From the NCBI GenBank assembly GCA_037951105.1, contig JBAMJV010007757.1, positions 1 to 64,000 on the forward strand: DNA of 64,000 nt. Direction: 5' to 3'. The position numbers and the translations under genes are program-made. The first letter of the stretch is position 1, and each line of letters opens with the position of its first letter. The notes below the pieces were generated by a model. That model was not told where the DNA came from. It searched no databases and was given only the letters and a program-made list of their open reading frames with translations. Source of the DNA: Echinarachnius parma (taxonomy: Eukaryota; Echinodermata; Echinoidea; Clypeasteroida; Echinarachniidae). Shown piece by piece: positions 38,146 to 50,660 of this stretch.

Positions 38146-38560
38146 TACGTATTTGCCGGTGTATAAACCGCACCTGTGTATTAACCGCACCCGTGTATTA
38201 ACCGCACCCCCAACTTCGGGTTGTCATTGACTGGGAAAAACATTTTTCTAGATGATAAAACTGTGCTGGGAATCCTTGCAACATAATTAAACTATACACA
38301 CATCCCATGCTTTCCCCTATAACGTATGTTAACTTTTAGTGCATAAAACAACACAAGTCACATACTTGTTTCTGATTTGGAGCATAATTCATAACGGAAA
38401 AGCCTATCAATCTTTTTACTCCACATAAAGTGATATTATAGCCATATGTGGTATTTTCATGAAATATTATTCTATATCTCTGTATATTAACCGCTCCCCC
38501 TTTTTTGCAAGTTCTTCTGTATGTAAAAATGTGCAGTTAATACACCAGCAAATACGGTAT
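38146..38560. mobile_element. MITE with CGTATTTGCCGGTGTAT ends
   Basis: Left end tacgtatttgccggtgtat pairs with right end atacaccagcaaatacggta. Internal copies of gtgtattaaccgcacc repeat at the left and facing text at the right. TA flanks suggest a Tc1/mariner-type element. Confidence 0.65.
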
Positions 38561-38792
38561 TGGGAATGACTACATAACTAATTATTGTTAAATTTTTAAA
38601 AATAATTAGTATAAGAAACATAATAGGCTTCCCAAAATAAGTTATGCTGGCAGTGATTTGAAAATGTCAAAAAAGAAATAGATGTTTTTGTTGCAGTTGT
38701 TTGTGTGAAAAGTTTTCTTTAAGTATGTACATGTAAATAGTTTGTAAATGATTATGTAAACTACAGATTTTGTAAAACCAGATTAAATATTT

Positions 38793-38798
38793 AATAAA
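38793..38798 (+). terminator. Candidate poly(A) signal AATAAA
   Basis: AATAAA follows an AT-rich, coding-free stretch 4.3 kb after the stop. ATTAAA occurs 10 bases earlier. Position only, no transcript evidence. Confidence 0.25.
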
Positions 38799-38892
38799 TG
38801 TAAAAAGAAAATATAACATTGTACACGCAGCTTTTATTTGGAGCATTTGGTCACATCTGTAAGATTGCTTTTATGTGGATGTATATCAACCC

Positions 38893-39325
38893 CTCACAAA
38901 AAGTTCCGCAATTCAAGTTTGAGCGTTATCGTACATGAATTTGGTATCATTAAAAAGCCTGTTTATTCCTCTTTACATTGATACTCCATTTGTAATGGTT
39001 ATGTAATTGTGGAATGTGCATTACACTTGAATATGGGGCCAAGTCAAGATTGAAATGTTTCAAAATGCATTGGACCATTCAAACACACGTAAATCTCCAA
39101 ACAAATGAAGAATTCACATCGACAATAAGGTGTTATCTTGCAACATTTCGCTTTTGATGCGGCTCCATATAATTCAGGTCTACTACACATTCCATAATTA
39201 CAAATGAGGCATCGATGTAAAGGGGAATAAACAAGCTTGTCAAATATATCAAATTCGAGTAGGATCATTTCATAATTCAAGATAGATATCAACGCTCAAA
39301 CTTGAATTGCTGAACTTTTACATAA
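38893..39325. mobile_element. Imperfect inverted-repeat element
   Basis: gcaattcaagtttgagcgtt at the left faces aacgctcaaacttgaattgc at the right. Further arm pairs include ctttacattgatac/gatgtaaag and gtgtagtagacc-type text. Confidence 0.65.
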
Positions 39326-39864
39326 ATTACCTGCTATGGCAACATTAGGCTATTATCAGCAAAAATCTAAATTTATATTTTTATATTAATTGAAATAACT
39401 CATCACAAGTTTTCATTTGATAAACAAAATCGTATCAAAAATTACAATATTTGGTATAATTATGGTCAGTTCAATTTTTGCTGATGTATGAAAATGAGTC
39501 CAAATTGTTCGCTTTTCAAAAACCAATTTTGGAAAATGAGTTGCCAACGAGAATTTGATTTTGCTAGAGCTGATATGCCTGAATATAGGCGTTTGTAGCC
39601 TGCCCTTTTGTTATGAACAATTCACATTTTGTTCCAGTGTTCCTTTATCCAATCATGTAATGCTGCAAAGTCCCACTTACGCACAATTATGCAAGTAAAA
39701 ATTATCTTGTATGCACATAAGTCTGGCATACAGCCCAACCCCTTTGAATGTGGTAAAGTGGCAGGCTAAAATAATTTCAATACATTTTTTTTCAATTCAA
39801 ACAATTCAGTTGTCATGTGTATGTCATGTCATGTCATGTATGTTTTCCATTACTTCAATATTAA

Positions 39865-40327
39865 AGGAACTACAGCGTCTAGATGGCCTAATTTCCACAA
39901 TTAGGCTCTCTATATGTCATTTTTCCTCAAGAAAAAGAATTTGGCAGTCATTTTCCATGAAATCAATCAATTTTGGGGTAATGAGTAAATATCTAATTGT
40001 CCTGGGAACGCCCCTTTTAAATCGCAAAAATCGATTATGCTGCCCTCTATTGGTGTGACGTCATCTACAGAACTTCGCCCCATAGTCTCTGTACACGACG
40101 CCTCTCTCAATTCTGTAGATGACTTAAGCCGTCAAATTGTCAACATAAGTGTCAATCACGCTGCTGATTTTGGACCCTAAACTGGCTGCTAAGTGAGATT
40201 TGGCATCAGAAAATTAGCCTAATATCACTACTGTGTTTATTTTCATGGATTTTTTTTTCTGCAGACCTAGTTTACAAGCCATCAACTATGGAATAAGTGC
40301 CAAAATACGTTATATTCTTTAGTTCCT
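39865..40327. mobile_element. TTAA-flanked MITE (AGGAACTA ends)
   Basis: TTAA at 39861-39864 and 40328-40331. The left end AGGAACTACAG and right end TTTAGTTCCT are inverted. A further element starting AGGGATAGTTGAG abuts the right TTAA, and its facing text lies near 40535-40560. Confidence 0.68.
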
Positions 40328-40799
40328 TTAAAGGGATAGTTGAGTTTTGGTAAAGAGGGCGCTACACAAAATCATTTTTTGTGAGATAATGAAAAACTGA
40401 GTGTCAAATTTGAAACAGCATTCAATTTTAGAATACATTTTATTTGATCAAAATCGGTTCAGAAATGGCTGACAAATTTCAACAAAACATCACATGCACT
40501 ATTTTATTTTAAATGGTTGAAACCAATTAGTTTTTAGAGAGCGCCCTCTTGAGTTTTAACGGCTCTTATTGAATGTAGCAGGCTTTTTACTTTAATAGTC
40601 GTTTGTAATTTGTTATTCATTTTGAGCATGGTGGAGTTATAACTATTAGTTTGTAATATAATGGTGCAGATTCGACGTTTGGCCATGTTTACACTTCTCC
40701 ACCAGCGCCAAGCATTTTCCATCGACATCGAACACACACAAAAAAACAATTCATAAGAAGTAAACAAAAACATTGGAGGAAACGCACATGGTCGTAGAG

Positions 40800-41421
40800 C
40801 TAGAGCGGAACAAAACTTTGTTTAACCAATCACGGCGTAGAATCACTCCTCATGAATATTGATAGTGTCTTTGTCGCGCCACATTGTGAGCGCTGATTGG
40901 TCGGCACACTGCATTTCGCCGACGATCAGCTGTGAAAATCGATGCATATCATTATCATGTTGCGATCAGCTGATAAGATTTCTCAATATGCCGAGATTTA
41001 GCAGCGGCGATAAAAAAAAATATATCATATCAGTCTCCACATCCATGCATTCGTTCCGTGGCTTTTCGCAGTTCAATTTCTCTGCCTGCTTTGAGTTTAG
41101 CGGTGGAAGTGCATGCCACATCTTGTTTACGAGTTTATTTTTAGACTTGAGGCACGGATGAACTGCAGTGAGTCACACATCGGAAGGTCTATCTCAGTTA
41201 GCTATCTCAACTTGTGAGGATTGAATTGAATTTGAACCAGCTACTGTAAAGGCGAAGTTTTGAGGACACGATTACACAGGTGTAATTCAGCCGAGTCCGT
41301 CCCGCTGAGCTCTCCGCTCGCTTCGGCCTCGTGTTGCGTTGGGCCAAGACCGGTCAACTATTTTGACTTGTGATATACTCTTACCTCCGAGCCAACTTAG
41401 CACTTTAGCAGTCAAATTTAG
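40800..41421 (+). other. GC-richer segment; possible promoter or non-coding first exon
   Basis: Relative to its flanks this stretch has more CpG (for example gccgagtccgtcccgctgag, gctcgcttcggcctcgtgttg) and ends in a good donor-like site tttag|gtgagt near 41422. No open frame resembles a known protein and I cannot see a downstream partner exon. Function is unsupported. Confidence 0.2.
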
Positions 41422-41880
41422 GTGAGTTTCACTTATACTATTATAGCCAGTTTGTAGACAGGAAGTTAAATATTCGTGCTACATTGTTGTTTACTTGGTA
41501 CTTGGTAGTTTATTCCTCCAAAACACTCCATAGGAGTTTTAACGGGAGGATTTTAACTGTTTGATCAAATAAAAGTACTTAAAGCTTCAATTGGATCGAG
41601 TACAATGCCAATGTAGTAATTAATTTGATGTCAAAATAGTATGGAGCGCTGTTGAAAACATATGATATAGGGAATTAGATATGTGACAAGAAATAAATAA
41701 ATTAATGTTGAACAGGAGTTTGAGATGGTGCACAAGATGATTATGCAAGTTTAAACTGTACCAATAATAATGACAAGTTTCACATTGTAAGACATTTCAA
41801 GTCGTGTCAGTTCATGAAATTTCTTTGTTTTGTTAGTATACTTACCTAGTGAATGAAATCAAATCAAAAGTAGACGTAAA

Positions 41881-42484
41881 GGGACTGTCCGCATTTTACA
41901 AATCGTCTGAACAGTTTCCAGTAGACAGATGAGGATGAATGTAACAGTAACACACACACAAAAATTCAGATCGAACAGCCCTGTAATTTGGATTCTACAA
42001 ATGAAAAACGAATGCGCCCCTCCACCAAACTATATATCGGTCAATAAAGGAGTTTAAAGCATAATATTACAACAATATAGTAGTTATTCTTGTGAAGCCG
42101 ACATTTTTAAAGGTATGTCACGGAAAAGGTCTCGAAAATGAAGAATATACAATTACATGTAGTCAGTTTTAGCGAGTTTGGGTTATTTTGTTTAGTATTC
42201 GCTTTTGCCTTTGTTCGAATGTGCGCGGGTCACGTAGTGGTCACGTACAGCAACGTGGTACTCCGTGTAATGCGCCGTGAGCGATATTTCACACTGGGTG
42301 AATACTCGTATAATGCACAATTAAACGTGCTGTGTCGTTTTATTATTTTGAGGTCTATAACTCCACGAAAAAGAGATTTCAAGCCCTAATTTTTTCAGGC
42401 ATGCTGTTAATTGACCTTTTCTTTCATATAAGACAATAACCTCGCAACTTTTTAAATTTGGCTTGCAAAAGGCGGACAGTCCCT
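41881..42484. mobile_element. MITE with GGGACTGTCCGC ends
   Basis: AGGGACTGTCCGC at the left is inverted at the right (GCGGACAGTCCCT). The flanks read gtaa and taca. The interior is about 600 bp with no coding similarity. Confidence 0.6.
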
Positions 42485-42894
42485 TACAAGGACTTTCAAC
42501 ATTGCCACAGGCTGTGACATTTCAAGTCCTGTCAGTTTGTGAAATTTCTTTGTTTTGTTATTATCTAGATTCTAGTGAATGAAATCAAACAAAAAATTGG
42601 ACTTTCAACATTGCTACAGGTTGTCCAAAAGAGTAAATGTTATTGTTATATTGAGGTCTTTTGTGATGGGCTTCACAAAGTATGTCATTTAGCGTCCTGT
42701 CGTTGTCACCTCCTGCAGTTCTTTTCCTTTTTTTTCTTCTGTTTCTTCTTTTGACTGAAGGCAAAGGAATATTTGACAATTTCCTTCCATGCCAGTTGTT
42801 CTATCATTTTCCCACCAAATTGCCACATAAATAAAAGCTACTCTAGGGTAATTTCAATTATATTTTCTTATTAATAATTATGCACTATTAATCT

Positions 42895-44345
42895 GTCCCC
42901 TACTAGATTTTGCGATGCCCACCAATTTGTATACAGTACCCACCAGGTTCCCATCTAGGCAATGGGTTAATCTGCTCTACTAGATTTTGCAATCCCCAAG
43001 AGTTAATACAGGACCCACCCGGTTCCTGTAGGCAATGGGTTAACCTGTTCCCTACTAGATTTTGCAATCCCCAAGAGTTAATACAGAGCCCACCCGGTTC
43101 CTGTAGGCAATGGGTTAACCTGTTCCCTACTAGATTTTGTAATCCCCAAGAGTTAATACAGGACCCACCATGTTCCTGTAGGCAATGGATTAACCTGCTG
43201 AGTCGCTCCCTATTAGATTTGGCAATTCCCAAGAGTACCCACCGGGTTCCTGTAGGCAATGGGTTAACCTGTTCCCTACTAGATTTTGCAAACCCTAAGA
43301 GTTAATAGAGGACCCACCAGGTTCCTGTAGGCAATGGGTTAACCTGTTCCCTACTAGATGTTGCAATGCCCACTGATACAGACCCACCAGGTTCCCGTAT
43401 GCAATGGGTTAACCTGTTCCCTACTAGATGTTGTAATCCCCATAGAGTTAATACAGGACCCACCAGGTTCATGTAGGCAATGGGTTAACCTGTTCCCTAC
43501 TAGATGTTGTAATCCCCATAGAGTTAATACAGGACCCACCAGGTTCATGTAGGCAATGGGTTAACCTGTTCCCTACTAGATGTTGTAATCCCCATAGAGT
43601 TAATACAGGACCCACCAGGTTCCTGTAGGCAATGGGTTAACCTGTTCCCTACTAGATGTTGTAATCCCCATAGAGTTAATACAGGACCCACCAGGTTCCT
43701 GTAGGCAATGGGTTAACCTGTTCCCTACTAGATGTTGTAATCCCCATAGAGTTAATACAGGACCCACCAGGTTCATGTAGGCAATGGGTTAACCTGTTCC
43801 CTACTAGATGTTGTAATCCCCATAGAGTTAATACAGGACCCACCAGGTTCCTGTAGGCAATGGGTTAACCTGTTCCCTACTAGATGTTGTAATCCCCATA
43901 GAGTTAATACAGGACCCACCAGGTTCCTGTAGGCAATGGGTTAACCTGTTCCCTACTAGATGTTGTAATCCCCATAGAGTTAATACAGGGCCAACCAGAT
44001 TCCCATAGGCAATGGGTTAACCTGTTCCCTACTAGATGTTGTAATCCCCATAGAGTTAATACAGGACCCACCAGGTTCCCGTATGCAATGGGTTAACCTG
44101 ATCCCTACTAGATTTTGCAATCCCCAAGAGTTAATACAGGACCCACCAGGTTCCTGTATGCAATGGGTTAACCTGTTCCCTACTAGATCTTGCAATCCCT
44201 TATAGAGTTACAGGACCCATCATGTTTCCATAGGCAATGGGTTACTTAGTAACCTGTTCCCCTACTAGATCTTGCAATTTTCATCTAGATTTAATACAGG
44301 GCCCACCAGGTTCCCATAGGCAATGGGTTAACTTCCTGTCACATC
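42895..44345 (+). repeat. Satellite, 76-bp unit subfamily
   Basis: About 19 units of 76 bp: ccctactagatgttgtaatc, ccccatagagttaatacagg, acccaccaggttcctgtagg and caatgggttaacctgtt. Successive ttgtaatcc words are 76 bases apart (43505 to 43581). Open frames on both strands result from the period and lack start context. Confidence 0.9.
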
Positions 44346-44907
44346 CACATATTTTTCTTTTCCTTTTGTTTTGTTTTATCTTTTGACTGAGAGCAAAGGA
44401 AGTTGACAATATCCTTCCATGCCAATTAAAGTATTGTTTTCCCAACAAAATGCCACAGGAATAAAAGCTACTCTAGGGCAATTTCAATTAAATCTTCCCA
44501 TTAATCACCATTAACATGTTCCCTACTACTAGATTTTGCAATGCCTAATCACTGACTTGTATGTACCTGGACCCACAAGTTTCCCATAGGCAATTGGTTT
44601 TAAACCTGTTCCCTACCAGATTTTGCAACCCCCATTAAGTTACATGTTAATGCAGAACCCACCAGGTTCCCATATGTAGGTAATGGGTTAACCTGTTCCC
44701 TTCCAGATTGTGTAGCCCCCATTGAGTTACATGTGAATGCAGAACCCACCAGGTTCCCATATAGGTAATAGGTTAACCTGTTCCCTTCCAGATTGTGTAG
44801 CCCCCATTGAGTTACATGTGAATGCAGAACCCACCAGGTTCCCATATAGGTAATGGGTTAACCTGTTCCCTACCAGATTTTGCAACCCCCATTGAGTTAC
44901 ATGTTAA

Positions 44908-45065
44908 AGGGCATCAAGCGTGGGGATGCTACACAGCGGGTCGCCATTTTGAACTGGGCCAGTTTGCGCGCACCGCATGACACTGAGCTAACGTGCATCA
45001 CGCACCGTGCGCAACGTGTACTTAAGATGGCGCCGCGCATCTGATTTGACGAATCTGAACTACCT
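44908..45065. mobile_element. 158-bp TTAA MITE inside satellite
   Basis: TTAA at 44904-44907 and 45066-45069. Neighbouring satellite units read acatgttaatgcag uninterrupted, giving the empty site. The ends are AGGGCATCAAG and GAACTACCT. Confidence 0.78.
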
Positions 45066-45510
45066 TTAATGCAGAACCCACGAGGCTCCCATATGGGTAA
45101 TAGGTTAACCTGTTCCCTTCCAGATTGTGTAGCCCCCATTGAGTTACATGTGAATGCAGAACCCACCAGGTTCCCATATAGGTAATAGGTTAACCTGTTC
45201 CCTTCCAGATTGTGTAGCCCCCATTGAGTTACATGTGAATGCAGAACCCACCAGGTTCCCATATAGGTAATAGGTTAACCTGATCCCTTCCAGATTGTGT
45301 AGCCCCCATTGAGTTACATGTGAATGCAGAACCCACCAGGTTCCCATATAGGTAATAGGTTAACCTGTTCCCTTCCAGATTGTGTAGCCCCCATTGAGTT
45401 ACATGTTAATGCAGAACCCACCAGGTTCCCATATAGGTAATAGGTTAACCTGTTCCCTTCCAGATTGTGTAGCCCCCATTGAGTTACATGTTAATGCAGA
45501 ACCCACCAGG

Positions 45511-46581
45511 CAGGGGTGTCGATCCGTTTTTGAGATTGGGGGGGCGAAATTTGACAATTTTTCCAGAGTGACCACTGAGAGAGCTAAAAGCCCCACATTG
45601 GCATGCCCGGAAGTTTTTATTATGCGCTCATTGAAAGTGTCTTGATGGCTCGAAGACCTGACTTTGGGGGGCACCCACATTTGGGGACAATAATGGGGGT
45701 CCAGGGGGCGGAGCCCCCGGAAGCTTTTAGATTTCAGACATTTGCTCCTAGCATGGGTGTTAAAATTGTATAAAATAGTGAACCTACTCATAACGTATTT
45801 TTAAAGGGCATAGCGAGGAAAAGACTGAGCCTTGCATGAGATGGATCCACGTGATCATGTATACTATAGAGCCATCGATATAGTCTAGGGCATTGGGCTC
45901 CCATGAAACTAAGCAAGGGCGTCAACAATTTCTCAAAAGTGTAGGGGAGACATTGCGAGGAAGCGAAGCGACCGAGCGGGGGAGGGTGTGGGAGGGGGTG
46001 TCCCCCTCCCACAGTAGGGAGCTTTTGCATTTTTGGGCGTGAAATTGTGCGATTTGGTGCACACCTGAGACGTAATATGAAGTATATGGGTATGGAACCA
46101 AACATACATAATGACAAAGGGAGGGGGACAATCTGCTCCTTTTTCAAATGTGGGGGGACATGATATTCCAATTTGATTTGCGTTCAGCGCATATGTACCG
46201 AGATTATTTTATTTTCTGTGACGGTGTGCTATCTATAGATGAGGGTTTAATAAACTTCGTTTGAGAAATTACGCTGCCCAACACATTTCAAAAGGTGAGT
46301 TCCCGCAACCCAAATGAAACTTGCAATATGAAAAACTGTATGAGCGCGAAGCGCGCGGCAAAAAAGAGATTTACAGTCCTTTTCATACTAAAAAACGGCT
46401 ATTTTGAAGATTAATTATTGATAAATGTGTCTTTCCCCTCTTTGGCATTATATCACTCGATTTTTTTTCTTCCTCATTTTTGGAATTATTGGGGGGGCGA
46501 AATGATATGTTCGCCCCCCCAATATTTTCATTAAGGGGGCGACCGCCCCCCCTGCCCCCCCCCCCAGGATCGACACCCCTG
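45511..46581. mobile_element. 1071-bp hAT-like non-autonomous element
   Basis: The terminal inverted repeats CAGGGGTGTCGATCC and GGATCGACACCCCTG are perfect over 15 bases, and the 8-bp duplication ccaccagg lies at 45503-45510 and 46582-46589. CAGGG-type ends and an 8-bp TSD are hAT hallmarks. Subterminal G/C runs (ttgggggggcgaaat and its inverse) extend the pairing. No transposase frame is visible. Typical gcgcgaagcgcgcgg text occurs near 46345. Confidence 0.88.
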
Positions 46582-46951
46582 CCACCAGGTTCCCATATAG
46601 GTAATAGGTTAACCTGTTCCCTTCCAGATTGTGTAGCCCCCATTGAGTTACATGTTAATGCAGAACCCACGAGGTTCCCATATGTAGGTAATGGGTTAAC
46701 CTGTTCCCTACCAGATTGTGCAACCCCCATTGAGTTACATGTAATACAGGACCCACTAGGTTCCCGTTAGGCAATGGGTTAACTCGTCCTCATGTGTTAT
46801 TCCTAAAGCCAAGGGTTAATCCGTGGTTCTGGGTAATTGCAGTAGGCAATGTTTGTGGCTAATTAAGTTCTCTTTTATTCCATAAATGAGGATGTGTCAT
46901 AAATAAACATTACAAATAACTTTTTATCTTACGGGCATGTTTGCATTTTAA

Positions 46952-47319
46952 GGGATCATTGTCCAAATCCACAACACTTACTTGGAACTCTAGTGGTTCT
47001 CTCATGCCTTGTATTTGTATCACCAATATAAGCATGGAACAGTTTTTCAAATTTGCCTTCCGTTAAACAGATATATTTACGATTGAATTGTTTGGATTTT
47101 TAATTATCCACTGGAAAGTTATAAAGTCTGTGTACAAAGTCAGTGCAATGAGTTAGCAAATAACACTGTAAATTTGTGCTCATTACTCGGCCATATATAA
47201 CGACCATTTAACTTGAAATTTCCACACAATACCCAGTGGACATATCAGATAACAACAATGTACATTGTATCAACCATTCATCACTTTTTGCACATATCAC
47301 CAAAGTTACTAGATCCCTT
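46952..47319 (-). mobile_element. TTAA MITE, family D (inverted copy)
   Basis: Right end AAGTTACTAGATCCCT before TTAA (47320-47323), left end GGGATCATTGTCC after TTAA (46948-46951). The interior matches 30942-31321 in reverse. Confidence 0.7.
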
Positions 47320-47323
47320 TTAA

Positions 47324-50322
47324 GCGCTATCTTATTATTATTATTATTATTATTGTCTGAGTCGTTTGTTTTCTGCTGTCACTATTTGCTTACCTTTACA
47401 TTACATTAGAGTATTGTTCTTATAACAACTGCTGCAGGAATATACTTATGTAAGTGCTATTTTTCTTGGGGCGATACTTAGTATATATATTTTATATTGA
47501 ATCTCATTAATTCATATCCTTTAACTTTTCGATCATGTCATTACCCTATCATCTGGTGAGAGTGAGAAGGGCGTTAATTAGCTAAATTGAGTTAACGCAT
47601 CAAGATGTACCATCATGTAGGTCGGAGGCGCCTCTTTGTGGTGTAAATTTTTCAGATAATAATGATGATTTTAGGAATATTCATTTAAGATATAAATGAG
47701 TGCTACATTGTACATTTGGTTTATATATGCCTTTCGAATATGATTATCTCTGAAGTACAAAAGGAGACTTAGAGCCTTTCTGTTTCTCAACCAACGGTAT
47801 GGAGTGTTGTCCATTGGGTTGCTGTAGGCAGTAGGAATATGCTAATTAAGACTATTAATTCCTGGGTAATAAGGATGTGTAATAATTGAACATTAGGGCA
47901 ACTTTAATTATGTTTTAGTCTGCCTTTTCACCCTTTTGCTGTCACATGCGTTTCATCGCATTAAATGTATTGTTCTCCTAATTCAAGTTACAACTACCAC
48001 AGGAATAAGCACCTTAGCACAAGTCTTAAAGATTGTATTCAAAGAAAAACCAATATTAGCCAAATTATATCTTTACAGAAAGTTGAAATCATACAGAATA
48101 TGAAAATATTACTTTCCAACTACTAGCACATCCAAAAATTGAAAAAAAATGATCATAGTAAACACTGCCTCAAAACCCCCAATCCAGCGACGAGCGGAGT
48201 CAGTAGCTGCGTGTGTTGTAGTGACGTCACCATAGGGGTTATCCAATAGGAAGCTTCGGTATCTACCACGTAATATACGGGAATTATACCCCTTTATACC
48301 GAGGATTCCGTGGTTGTTTAAACTATTTTCTATACAATTATGGTGGTTTAAACTTTTTGAACTAATAAAATAACAATTTATATTCGTTGTAAAGTTATTC
48401 TTTTATTCATTAATGTGTCTGATAAAGTAAAAATAGGTAAATGAATCACCTAGTCTGCGAGTTGAATCATACTCGCTGGCGGCATGCATAATACGTCCAG
48501 AGCCTCGACCGTGCGCGATACGGTGGAAAATATGCATGCAATATATAGCGGCTAGTGCAGTGTATGTAGCTCGCTTCAATTCAGCTCGCGTTAGTGAGTA
48601 ACGGTGCAATATTATCAGCGCAATTTTTTTGCTGTTTTTGCAGGTAATTGTTCTCGTATTTGTTTTAAAAGCCCTACAAACATGTAAGTAAAATAAGAGA
48701 TAGTCTAGAATAGGTGTGATCGTAATAATCTTGCATTTTCGTTCCTTTTCGGAGCTTTTTAAAAGTGCAATTACTTACAAGGCAGTCATGGCAGTTGGCG
48801 CAGCAGCTCAGCTAGGTAGCTAGAGCACAGCCTGTCTCGCGGGGCTGGGCCGCTGAAACTCTAGTGCGTGTTCCGTATCATTTAACTGACGGGCATTTTT
48901 TTTTTTCGAGGCACGTTCAATTTGCGTCTCTCAATTTGTCAAACAAATCTCTAATTTTGGGAAAATAACCACTCATACGGTAAAATATGTACTTTTACAC
49001 TAACATTGGGCAATTTTCTAGATTTTTGTTTCTTCATTTCCGATGTTGCAAAACGAGCAAGCGGTGGTTGTTGTAACGAATACTGCACGCAAACTGATCT
49101 ATCATACCGCGGCGATTGCGCATGCGCCCCTTGCCACACGTCATCGATCTAAGCGGCGAGATCGGAGTGAATTTGGGCCTGGTTTGGAGGGTGATTTTTT
49201 CTCATTTTCAATTTCGATTTAAAAATATTTAAACAATTTCAAAAAATCTGAATTTCTCGAGGCTTGTAAAGTACAAGATTACCTTCACAATCATACCAAA
49301 TTCGACTCAATTTATAATCAATGAACAGACTCTTTAAGTCTGTTTTTGTTGTCACATGTGTTTTAGCATTTGTCACTCTAGTCACCATTTAATGTCATTA
49401 CTTCAGCATATTGTTCTTCTAACAGGTGACAACTGCCACAGGATAAACACTATTGGGGTAATTTTGAGATCACATACATGTAGCAGTGACCGTATGGCCC
49501 ACCAGGTTCTAGTAGGCAATGAATAATTTATTTCTGAGTTTTCCGGGGTTAAAAGGATATAACATTATTGAACATTAGCACCTTTTTCAAAAACTGTTTC
49601 TATTTTGTTGTCATGTGTTTTCAATGTGTTGTCATGTGGTTTCAGTTCTCAATTCTCATGCCCTTCAAGCCCATGCTTATATCTGACAACCCTTCTTTAT
49701 ATTCTCCTCATAACTGTAGTAATGAATTTGATAACCATGCATTCACATGTACCTTTATATATTTTTTTTTATAAATGTCATGTTTCCTGTAACATTTAAC
49801 TGGTTCCCCTCTAGATTCGCCAATCCCCACTGAGTTGATATTGGTCTTACCAGGTTCCTGTAGGCAATAGGTTAATTATTTCAAACTTGTTTAATGTATT
49901 GATCTGTGGCTGAAATCCAAAATGATTGAAGTACAAACAAAATAAAACAAACTTAAACTAAGTCAAGTCATGGAAAATCAGAAATACTTGTGCTGAAATC
50001 ATTGTTACCCTGGATGTGACCATGGGTGTTTTGACTATATATGACCTATTTGACTTTGGGCATTCCTTTGTAAACAGATACTTTATCAGTTGAACTTGAA
50101 GGTACAATTCAGAACTGTCCTACAAATCTGACTGTTTCAACACTTGATCCACTTTTAAATTTGCTTAAATAACGTATTAACTTGTATCAGTCTTGGTTTG
50201 TACCCATTACAAATGCTGCAATACAATAAGAGCAAACTTTTCTTACTTAAGATTGTATTTCTATAGTATACTCTATACAAATAAATACATCATAACAGGT
50301 TACCAAAATAAGTAGGCCACAA
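47324..50322. other. No gene recognised
   Basis: AT-rich with single satellite-type monomers (49797-49876; fragments near 47815 and 49497), an ATT microsatellite at 47334-47354 and a more CpG-containing stretch at 48170-49160. No coding or RNA-gene signal. Confidence 0.5.
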
Positions 50323-50660
50323 CCCAGCTAGCCACCTGACGTTGGGCCGATGTCGGAATTTGGTTGCCGGATGTCGGCATATCGCCGTTGGCTCGAGGTT
50401 AAAATGTCCGCCAGCCCAACATCGTCACGACGTCATTTTTGTGATATATTGGCATAAGGTCATTTTCCGACAATGGCCCAACATCATGTCATGAGATGAT
50501 GTTGGGACATTGTCGGAAAATGACGTTATGCCAATATATCACAAAAATGACGTCGTGACGATGTTGGGCTGGCGGACATTTTAACCTCGAGCCAACGGCG
50601 ATATGCCGACATCCGGCAACCAAATTCCGACATCGGCCCAACGTCAGGTGGCTAGCTGGG
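50323..50660. repeat. Near-perfect 338-bp palindrome
   Basis: Each arm is about 165 bases; I see only two clear arm mismatches outside the centre (near 50458 and its partner, and near 50475). Ends are CCCAGCTAGCCACCTGACGT and its inverse. The centre is around 50490 (catcatgtcatgagatgatg). It is a MITE or recently formed inverted duplication and could form a long hairpin RNA. Confidence 0.85.

Larger units (their letters stand above)
34512..38800 (+). other. Probable 3' UTR / downstream flank of the DZIP1-like gene
   Basis: AT-rich, no coding signal. It holds a copy of the terminal exon (34617), two palindromic MITEs (34727-35228), a single satellite-type monomer (36210-36295) and a MITE at 38146-38560. 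Several candidate poly(A) signals occur. AATAAA at 38793-38798 precedes the composition change, but nothing proves that the transcript reaches it. Confidence 0.35.
44515..46790 (+). repeat. Satellite, 85-bp unit subfamily with insertions
   Basis: A related unit of 85 bp with tccagattgtgtagccccca, ttgagttacatgt and gcagaacccaccaggttccc (45121 to 45206 to 45291). It is interrupted by a TTAA MITE (44908-45065) and a hAT-like element (45511-46581). Confidence 0.88.

Noticed and set aside
42903-43305. Repeat protein with NSWGLQNLVGNRLTHCLQEP-type units
   Set aside because: Frame open by chance across a 76-bp satellite (76 is not a multiple of 3, and frames break after a few units); both strands are open equally.
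45788-46171. Gene within the hAT-like element
   Set aside because: The frames show no transposase or other recognisable motif and cross G/C-run low-complexity sequence.
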